In this document: positions 1-4,734 of the stretch, in pieces | Layout of the letters: the number at the start of each line of letters is the position of its first letter | Position numbering within the stretch: the first letter of the stretch is position 1 | Origin: an uncultured Clostridia bacterium | Lineage (GTDB): Bacteria; Bacillota; Clostridia; Christensenellales; CAG-314 | Direction: 5' to 3' | DNA length: 7,128 nt | Assembly: GCA_937915515.1 (NCBI GenBank) | Contig: CALGIK010000155.1 | Span: forward strand, 1-7,128 | Program-made: the position numbers and the translations under genes | The notes under the pieces: model-generated | Told to the model about the DNA's origin: nothing | Database searches by the model: none | What the model saw: the letters and a program-made list of their open reading frames with translations, nothing else

Positions 1-1188
1 GTCTTGTTCTAATGCGCCTGATTCCCTCAAATCGATAAGCATGGGTTTACGGTCTTTGTCTCTCTCAAAAAGTCGATTCATTTGACTTAAAGCGATGATG
101 GGCACATTAAGTTCCTTCGCCATAATTTTTAAATTACGGGTAATACTGCTGACGTCTTGCTGACGGTTTTCGACCCTATTTTCGTCACTTTGCATAAGCT
201 GAATATAGTCGACGACAATTAAATCCAGTCCTTCCTTCATTTTGAGCGCACGGCACTTAGACATCATTTTGGCGGGAGTGTTTAAGCTGCTGTCATCAAT
301 ATATATTTTTAGCTTAGACAATAAATCTGCCGCCGTAAGTAGTTTGGAAAAATCCGATGCATTAAGCCGCTCCGAACCGCTGAATTTACTCATGCTTATC
401 GAACCTATACCGCATACCAATCTTTGGATAAGCTGCGAGCGGGGCATTTCAAGCGAAAACACTGCGCATATTTTGCCTTGTTTTGCGGCGTATTCGACCA
501 TGTTCAGCGCTAAACTGCTCTTTCCGCAGCCGGGACGTGCCGCCAAAACTATTAAATCGCCTTTTTGCAAGCCGTTTGTGATTTTATCAAATCTTTTAAA
601 GCCTGTTGAAATACCTTTGAAAGCGTCTTTGTTTTTGTATATCTCATCGCAGCGCTGAATAAAATCCTGCACATCGTTTCTTACCGAAACCAATTCACCG
701 TTAGTGGCATCTTTCCCTATATCGTATATCGATTTTTCCGCATCTGCTAAAAGTTTGGTCTTATCGTCTGCCTGTTTAATATTTTTAAGTATGTCGGTGC
801 AGGCGTAGGCAAGTTTTCGCTTTGTGCTTTCACGTACGACAATATCGAGATACATTTTGAAATTTGCGGCAGTAGGGACGCATGTGGCAAGAGAAGTTAT
901 GTAGTCTATGCCGCCCACATTTGCCATTTGTACCTTGCGCTCTAAGCTGTCAATAAGACTGACCAAATCGAGAGCCTTATTGCTTTTGACAATTTCGCGC
1001 ATCGAAGAAAATACTATTTTGTTTGAGGGAGAATAAAAATCCTCTTCGGTAAGGTTAAGCAAAATATCCTGAACGGTGCGATTGTCAATTAAAGCGCATC
1101 CGAGTAAACTTTGCTCGGCTTCGAGGCTATAAAACGCTGAACTAGCAACGGTAGCCATAGTATTGTCATTTTTAGCAGATTTTGACAT
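1..1188 (-). CDS. dnaB: Replicative DNA helicase DnaB (3' end cut by window edge)
   Basis: Hexameric ring helicase that unwinds DNA at the replication fork using ATP. The frame is open from the ATG at 1188 to the window edge, giving 396 residues. The family is usually about 440-470 residues, so the last 50-70, including the region of the arginine finger, lie outside. The N-terminal domain opens with the usual motif SLEAEQSLLG (about residues 20-29). The RecA-like domain has Walker A ARPGCGKSS (217-225, K223), FSLEM with the presumed catalytic E247, Walker B LIVVDYIQLM (D327), ENRQQ, and LSQMNR followed by DLRESGALEQD at the edge. The P-loop reads GCGKS where SMGKT or SVGKT is more common, a mild variant. 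The start has GGAG four bases upstream and a consensus promoter. An ATG ten codons in has no Shine-Dalgarno site. The gene is divergent from the small gene at 1354. The identification is secure. Confidence 0.97.
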   Translation of the reverse strand, partial: MSKSAKNDNTMATVASSAFYSLEAEQSLLGCALIDNRTVQDILLNLTEEDFYSPSNKIVFSSMREIVKSNKALDLVSLIDSLERKVQMANVGGIDYITSLATCVPTAANFKMYLDIVVRESTKRKLAYACTDILKNIKQADDKTKLLADAEKSIYDIGKDATNGELVSVRNDVQDFIQRCDEIYKNKDAFKGISTGFKRFDKITNGLQKGDLIVLAARPGCGKSSLALNMVEYAAKQGKICAVFSLEMPRSQLIQRLVCGIGSISMSKFSGSERLNASDFSKLLTAADLLSKLKIYIDDSSLNTPAKMMSKCRALKMKEGLDLIVVDYIQLMQSDENRVENRQQDVSSITRNLKIMAKELNVPIIALSQMNRLFERDKDRKPMLIDLRESGALEQD

Positions 1189-1190
1189 GG

Positions 1191-1196
1191 TTCTCC
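1191..1196 (-). promoter_or_regulatory. Ribosome binding site of dnaB
   Basis: On the minus strand GGAGAA precedes ATG, with four bases between GGAG and the start. The spacing is short but usable, and it favours the ATG at 1188 over the next in-frame ATG at 1158, which has no purine-rich site before it. Confidence 0.6.
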
Positions 1197-1207
1197 AAAA
1201 ACAAAAC

Positions 1208-1225
1208 GGCAAAACAGACTTTGCC
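1208..1225 (-). other. Small hairpin in the dnaB leader
   Basis: GGCAAA and TTTGCC form a 6-bp stem with a 6-base loop in the predicted 5' leader of dnaB. On the minus strand a T-rich stretch (GTTTTGTTTTT) follows directly. It resembles a weak terminator or attenuator, but the stem is short and half A-T, so a role is uncertain. Confidence 0.3.
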
Positions 1226-1241
1226 TAATAAACTAAATTAT

Positions 1242-1270
1242 ATTATATACCATACATTAGCTTTTTTCAA
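1242..1270 (-). promoter_or_regulatory. SigA-type promoter of dnaB
   Basis: On the minus strand TTGAAA (1270-1265) is followed by exactly 17 bases and then TATAAT (1247-1242), a near-consensus housekeeping promoter. A second TATAAT overlaps it at 1242-1237. Transcription should begin near 1235, giving a leader of about 47 bases that carries the hairpin and ribosome binding site. Confidence 0.75.
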
Positions 1271-1318
1271 GCACTTTTTCAACAGCGGCAAAATTAAATG
1301 GAAATTTATTGTTATTGA

Positions 1319-1347
1319 TATACACTCATAAACTTATACGCTATAAT
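1319..1347 (+). promoter_or_regulatory. Promoter of the 84-residue gene, abutting its start codon
   Basis: A perfect TATAAT at 1342-1347 is preceded, at 17-base spacing, by TATACA (1319-1324; four of six matches to TTGACA). The -10 box ends six bases before the ATG at 1354, so the expected transcript start falls on or next to the start codon. The -35 element is weak. The -10 could be a chance match in A-T-rich DNA, but no other good promoter is visible for this gene. Confidence 0.45.
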
Positions 1348-1353
1348 AGGCAT

Positions 1354-1608
1354 ATGAAGCTGTGGATAAAAGCATTTAAAAACGAAAAGATTATATTAAA
1401 CGTATTAAAAACTGATGACTTGACCTTATCGGCTGAGCGGCTTGATACTCTTTTAAGAGAAATTTGCGATAAGCATGATTTACCCATACCGATAATTACG
1501 CAAACAAACGCTAAAAACCTGCTTGCCTTTAACCATACCAAATTTAAACAGTGTGATTTTTTGGAAAAAATAAATTTTGATTATATGGAAATCAGCCGCT
1601 ACAAATAA
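1354..1608 (+). CDS. Conserved small protein of unknown function (84 residues)
   Basis: The protein starts MKLWIKAFKNEK and ends NFDYMEISRYK. It resembles, from memory, small uncharacterised proteins of Clostridia beginning MKLWxK and carrying a conserved 'F..VKF...DF...VDFDY' C-terminal part; here the corresponding residues are FNHTKFKQCDFLEKINFDY (59-77). I cannot assign a function. It has no signal peptide or membrane segment and is about one quarter charged. The ATG at 1354 is chosen because relatives as I recall them begin there. An upstream in-frame TTG at 1309 would add 15 residues (LLIYTHKLIRYN...) translated from promoter DNA. There is no Shine-Dalgarno site; AGG lies only three bases from the ATG. 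It is divergent from dnaB and its 3' end overlaps hpf by 10 bases on the opposite strand. An antisense open frame of 66 codons (1341-1541) is less credible. Confidence 0.75.
   Translation: MKLWIKAFKNEKIILNVLKTDDLTLSAERLDTLLREICDKHDLPIPIITQTNAKNLLAFNHTKFKQCDFLEKINFDYMEISRYK
1361..1369 (-). other. Perfect DnaA-box match (TTATCCACA)
   Basis: The minus strand reads TTATCCACA, the strongest classical DnaA box. It lies within codons 3-6 (L-W-I-K) of the small gene. No second box was seen nearby, so it is not evidence of an origin. It may only reflect codon usage in a conserved LWIK motif. Confidence 0.25.
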
Positions 1609-2171
1609 AATCGGGTTATTAGCCCGATTTTATTTAAATACTCAACATAAGGCTGTAATAAGCCAATTTTACCGTCATGGCGGCGATAGACTACTTCGAC
1701 ATTATCGGTAGTTGTATTGACAAAAACATAAAAATCGTGATCAAGCATTTCCAGCTGGGCGATAGCCTCCTTAACGTCAATTGCTTTAATGGGGAATTTT
1801 TTGGTTTTTGCAATCTCAAGCTCTTCCTGTTCGACGCCGGCGACATAAACATAATCAGAACTGTCGACAATATCCTTTTTGCCGTACTTGTCAATCTGTC
1901 TTTCCTTAAATTTGATTATACGCCGCTCAATTTTTGGCAAAAGTGCGTCAATGTTATAGTACATTGTATCGCCGGTTACTTCGGAGCGGATTTGTTGTCC
2001 GTTGTAAAGCAAAGACAACTCCAAGCGGCATTTTTTGCCGTCAGCAGACAATATTACTTTTGCCGTAGGAATCTGATTAAAATATTTGTCAAGCTTTTGA
2101 AGTTTCTTGTCCAAAACTGAAATCAGATTGCCTCTTACCGTATAGTTTTTTGTAACAATGTCCAGTTTCAT
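1599..2171 (-). CDS. hpf: Long-form ribosome hibernation promoting factor (HPF/RaiA family)
   Basis: Binds the small ribosomal subunit in resting or stressed cells, blocks the mRNA/tRNA channel and, through its C-terminal domain, joins 70S ribosomes into inactive 100S dimers. The protein has 190 residues. The N-terminal S30AE domain is at about 1-100 (MKLDIVTKNYTV..., then a basic helix IERRIIKFKERQIDKYGKK). A linker follows, then the dimerisation domain at about 121-174, AKTKKFPIKAIDVKEAI to VVYRRHDGKIGLLQP. Starting at the ATG at 2171 gives the family's usual N-terminus and a perfect AAAGGAGG eight bases upstream; the frame extends further upstream but without family sequence. Long HPFs normally end soon after YGLIEP. 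Here about 16 further residues (YVEYLNKIG...RFYL) are encoded across the terminator palindrome. It lies 31 bases behind clpC with no clear promoter between them, so co-transcription is likely. Confidence 0.95.
   Translation of the reverse strand: MKLDIVTKNYTVRGNLISVLDKKLQKLDKYFNQIPTAKVILSADGKKCRLELSLLYNGQQIRSEVTGDTMYYNIDALLPKIERRIIKFKERQIDKYGKKDIVDSSDYVYVAGVEQEELEIAKTKKFPIKAIDVKEAIAQLEMLDHDFYVFVNTTTDNVEVVYRRHDGKIGLLQPYVEYLNKIGLITRFYL
1603..1635. terminator. Bidirectional intrinsic terminator between convergent genes
   Basis: A perfect 13-bp inverted repeat: arms 1603-1615 and 1623-1635, with a 7-base loop. The core is ATCGGG/CCCGAT, flanked by A-rich sequence on the left and T-rich on the right, so it can terminate in both directions. 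It overlaps the TAA (1606-1608) of the small plus-strand gene and lies wholly inside the last codons of hpf, whose TAG is at 1599-1601. Confidence 0.85.
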
Positions 2172-2179
2172 TTTGTTTT

Positions 2180-2187
2180 CCTCCTTT
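2180..2187 (-). promoter_or_regulatory. Strong ribosome binding site of hpf
   Basis: The minus strand reads AAAGGAGG eight bases before the ATG at 2171, the ideal Shine-Dalgarno sequence and spacing. It fixes the hpf start and predicts high translation from the clpC-hpf message. Confidence 0.9.
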
Positions 2188-2202
2188 ATATTTACATTGA
2201 TG

Positions 2203-4593
2203 CTATTTTTTAAAAAGAATTTTGTTGTAGTTCCCGTCAATAATAATTTTGTCGCCTTTTTTTATCTTGCCGCTTAAAAGAGCTTCGCTCAATTTATCCT
2301 CTACCGACCGCTGAATTATGCGTTTGAGCGGCCGTGCGCCGTATTCGGCGCTGTAACCCTGTTTAGCTAATATATTGACGGCACTGTCGGTAAATTCGAT
2401 ATACAAGCCGTTTTCTTTTAATCTGTTACCAAGTTTTTCCATAAACAAAGCGGCTATTCTTTTTGCGGCGTCAAAACTTAAAGGATGAAAAACGACGATG
2501 TCGTCAACACGGTTTAAAAATTCGGGTTTAAAGGTTCTTTTTAATGCGGCAAAATACCTTTCTTTAAGTAAATCGTAGCCGTCCGAAAATCCCTTTGTGT
2601 CTGTCGCCGTAATATTAAGTTCCGCACCGACGTTGCTTGTCATAATGATGACGGTGTTTTTAAAGTCCACCACTCTGCCTTTGCTGTCGGTAAGCCTGCC
2701 TTCGTCAAGAATTTGCAAAAACACATTAAAAACGTCGGGATGGGCTTTTTCGATCTCGTCAAACAATACTATGGAATAAGGGCGGCGGCGTACTTTTTCG
2801 GTAAGCTGTCCGCTTTCCTCATAGCCGACAAAACCGGGGGGTGCGCCGATTAGCTTATTTACGCTGTTGGCTTCGCCGTATTCGCTCATATCGACGTTTA
2901 TTATGTCATTTTCCTCCCCAAACATAATTTTAGCCAGCGCTTTGGATAACTCCGACTTGCCTACCCCTGTGCTGCCCACAAATATAAAACTGCCTATAGG
3001 TCGTTTTGGGTCCTTTAGCCCCGCTCTTGCTCGGCGTAAAGCAGTGCTGACGGCATGGACAGCTTCGTTTTGCCCGATGATGCTTTTAGAAAGAGTGTCT
3101 TCGAGATTAAGCAGTTTTGCGCTTTCGCTTTCGCTGATTTTTGAAACAGGTATACCCGTCCATTTTGATACCGTTTGGGCAATGGTTTCGTCTGTGACAA
3201 TGGGTTTTGAGTCTAACCCTAAGGAAAGTTTTATTGTTTCTAAACGCAAAGTTTCCTCGGCAATTAAGTTTTTAAATTTTTCCGCCTCAACAAAGTCGTC
3301 TCCGCTTTTGGCTCTGTTTTTTTGAACGATCAAAAGGCGTATTTTTTCCTCCGTTTCGGACAATTGCGGGGAGGAGGTAAAGCTTGACAAACGCATCATG
3401 CTTGCGGCCTCGTCGATTAAATCTACGGCTTTGTCGGGCAAGAATCTGTCGGTGATATAACGTGCCGATAAATTTGCCGCCGCTTTTAACGCTTCGTCGC
3501 TTATTGTCACGTTGTGGTGCGATTCGTATCTGTCTTTAAGCCCTTTTAAAATTTCCACCGTCTGCTCTACCGAAGGCTGTTCGACATTTACTACCTGAAA
3601 ACGCCGTTCCAACGCGGGGTCCTTGCTGATATATCGGCGATACTCGTCCAAAGTAGTTGCGCCTATTGTCTGTAAATCTCCTCTTGCTAAAACGGGCTTT
3701 AAAATTTCCGCCGCATCCATTTTGCTGTCGCCCGTACTGCCGGCGCCGACTAGGTTATGAATTTCGTCAATAAACAGAATTATGTTTTTGTTGTCAATCA
3801 TAAAGTTGACGGCATCACGCAGCTTTTGCTCAAACTCGCCTCTGAATTTTGTGCCTGCAAGCAGTCCCGCTAAATCGAGACTGAATACTATTTTGTTTTT
3901 GATTATGTCGGGGACTTTGTCGGCGACAATTAAGCTTGATAATCCTTCGACGACGGCGGATTTGCCTACGCCCGCTTCGCCTGTCAGTATTGGATTATTT
4001 TTTGTGCGGCGGCACAGTATTTGAATAACACGTTCTATCTCGGCTTCCCTGCCGATAACGGGGTCAAGTTTGCCGCTGCGTGCCCTTGCGGTTAAGCTGT
4101 ATCCAAAAGTCTCTAAGGGTCCTAAATCCTCTTCTTCCTGACTTAATTTTATTTCGTAACCGTTTTGGCTTAACATCTCTGCCGTGCCGGTTTTTTTGGC
4201 TATGATACTTATAGCGCCGCCGATATTGAAGGCCATTTTATTTAAATAAGCCGCAGCCTCGGTTTTGCCTAAAAGGATAGAAAGCAAAAGATGTTCGGTG
4301 TTTACTTGTTCCGAACCGCCGCAAACGGCTAATTTTTGGGCGTATTCCAATGCGTATTGCGCTTCGCTGCTTAAATTAATAACGGCGCCGAAATCCTTAT
4401 CGACAGTCAGCATAAAATTTTGGGCAAGCACTCCGAATTTTTTTAGAGTATTGTTTGCCTCGCATTCGACATTTAATAATCCAAAAATAAAATAGGTGGT
4501 GTCAAGCGTTGCGCCGCCCATTGTTTTTAAAGTTTTTTCGGCAAAAGATAAAACTTTATTTAAATTTGCAGTATAAAATTCCTTAGCTAACAT
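2203..4593 (-). CDS. clpC: ClpC-type AAA+ unfoldase (ATP-dependent Clp protease ATP-binding subunit)
   Basis: Ring ATPase that unfolds proteins and, in the ClpC family, feeds them to the ClpP peptidase. It has 796 residues (ClpC is about 810). In order: an N-domain of two repeats (about 1-135); AAA1 with Walker A GEAGVGKS (205-212), pore loop GTKFRGEFE, Walker B FIDEIHN (D276, E277) and arginines R330/R331; a short coiled middle domain (about 411-450) with F434 matching the Phe ClpC uses for self-assembly; AAA2 with Walker A GSTGVGKS (540-547), pore loop GFVG (587-590) and Walker B LFDEIEKAH (D612, E613). The short middle domain excludes ClpB, whose insert is much longer. Unusual points: the first N-repeat is degenerate, both pore tyrosines are Phe, and KGF (667-669) stands where the ClpP-docking tripeptide is expected. 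No ctsR, mcsA or mcsB is nearby. The ATG at 4593 is the only usual start after the upstream stop and has no Shine-Dalgarno site. Confidence 0.93.
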   Translation of the reverse strand: MLAKEFYTANLNKVLSFAEKTLKTMGGATLDTTYFIFGLLNVECEANNTLKKFGVLAQNFMLTVDKDFGAVINLSSEAQYALEYAQKLAVCGGSEQVNTEHLLLSILLGKTEAAAYLNKMAFNIGGAISIIAKKTGTAEMLSQNGYEIKLSQEEEDLGPLETFGYSLTARARSGKLDPVIGREAEIERVIQILCRRTKNNPILTGEAGVGKSAVVEGLSSLIVADKVPDIIKNKIVFSLDLAGLLAGTKFRGEFEQKLRDAVNFMIDNKNIILFIDEIHNLVGAGSTGDSKMDAAEILKPVLARGDLQTIGATTLDEYRRYISKDPALERRFQVVNVEQPSVEQTVEILKGLKDRYESHHNVTISDEALKAAANLSARYITDRFLPDKAVDLIDEAASMMRLSSFTSSPQLSETEEKIRLLIVQKNRAKSGDDFVEAEKFKNLIAEETLRLETIKLSLGLDSKPIVTDETIAQTVSKWTGIPVSKISESESAKLLNLEDTLSKSIIGQNEAVHAVSTALRRARAGLKDPKRPIGSFIFVGSTGVGKSELSKALAKIMFGEENDIINVDMSEYGEANSVNKLIGAPPGFVGYEESGQLTEKVRRRPYSIVLFDEIEKAHPDVFNVFLQILDEGRLTDSKGRVVDFKNTVIIMTSNVGAELNITATDTKGFSDGYDLLKERYFAALKRTFKPEFLNRVDDIVVFHPLSFDAAKRIAALFMEKLGNRLKENGLYIEFTDSAVNILAKQGYSAEYGARPLKRIIQRSVEDKLSEALLSGKIKKGDKIIIDGNYNKILFKK

Positions 4594-4602
4594 TGTAAAA
4601 CC

Positions 4603-4631
4603 ATTGTAACATAAACATTTATTTTTTTCAA
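4603..4631 (-). promoter_or_regulatory. Extended -10 promoter of clpC(-hpf), abutting the start codon
   Basis: On the minus strand TTGAAA (4631-4626), a 17-base spacer and TACAAT (4608-4603) preceded by TGT (extended -10). Only nine bases separate the -10 from the clpC ATG at 4593, so a start about seven bases downstream gives a leader of roughly 0-3 bases. I found neither a CtsR-type tandem repeat nor a CIRCE element around it. Confidence 0.7.
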
Positions 4632-4692
4632 TAAGGTTTTAATATATCTAAATTAATATTTTGACACTTTATCGCTAAAAAATTATTGCACT

Positions 4693-4721
4693 AAAAAACC
4701 GACGCATATTTTTACGTCGGT
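4693..4721 (-). terminator. Intrinsic terminator after the EF-G-like gene
   Basis: On the minus strand, ACCGACG and CGTCGGT form a 7-bp G-C-rich stem with a 10-base loop, followed by a run of six T. It begins 13 bases after the TAA (4737-4735) and separates this gene from the clpC promoter. Confidence 0.88.
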
Positions 4722-4734
4722 CTTGTATCAATAA

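Noticed and set aside
242..658. A 138-codon plus-strand open frame antisense to dnaB
   Set aside because: It lies wholly inside dnaB, which carries all helicase motifs on the other strand. It has no ribosome binding site or recognisable domain.
1274..1288. A 15-base identity with 5205-5219 (CTTTTTCAACAGCGG)
   Set aside because: The second copy encodes PAVEKGL-type residues in the EF-G-like gene and the match stops abruptly on both sides. A chance match is plausible, and no mobile-element feature accompanies it.
1309..1353. TTG start at 1309 for the small gene, adding 15 residues
   Set aside because: The extension is translated from promoter-like DNA including TATAAT, has no ribosome binding site, and precedes the MKLWIK start I recall for related proteins.
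1677..2120. A 147-codon plus-strand open frame opposite hpf
   Set aside because: It is a shadow of hpf; the hpf frame has clear domains and a perfect ribosome binding site. The hydrophobic, Cys/Phe-rich translation is typical of an antisense frame.
2172..2240. A longer hpf start at 2240 (adding 23 residues)
   Set aside because: It overlaps the end of clpC, matches no HPF N-terminus, and ignores the ideal AAAGGAGG placed eight bases before the ATG at 2171.
2172..2260. A separate hpf promoter (TTGACG near the clpC end; TATAAA near the ribosome binding site)
   Set aside because: No -10/-35 pair with 16-18 base spacing could be found, and TATAAA overlaps the Shine-Dalgarno site.
2867..3325. A 152-codon plus-strand open frame antisense to clpC
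   Set aside because: It lies inside the intact clpC frame between the two AAA modules and is Ser/Leu-rich with no motif, as expected of an antisense shadow.
4640..4680. Possible CtsR or CIRCE (HrcA) operator before clpC
   Set aside because: Only one GTCAAA-like half is present (minus strand TGTCAAAATA), without the tandem repeat CtsR needs. There is no TTAGCACTC/GAGTGCTAA pair.
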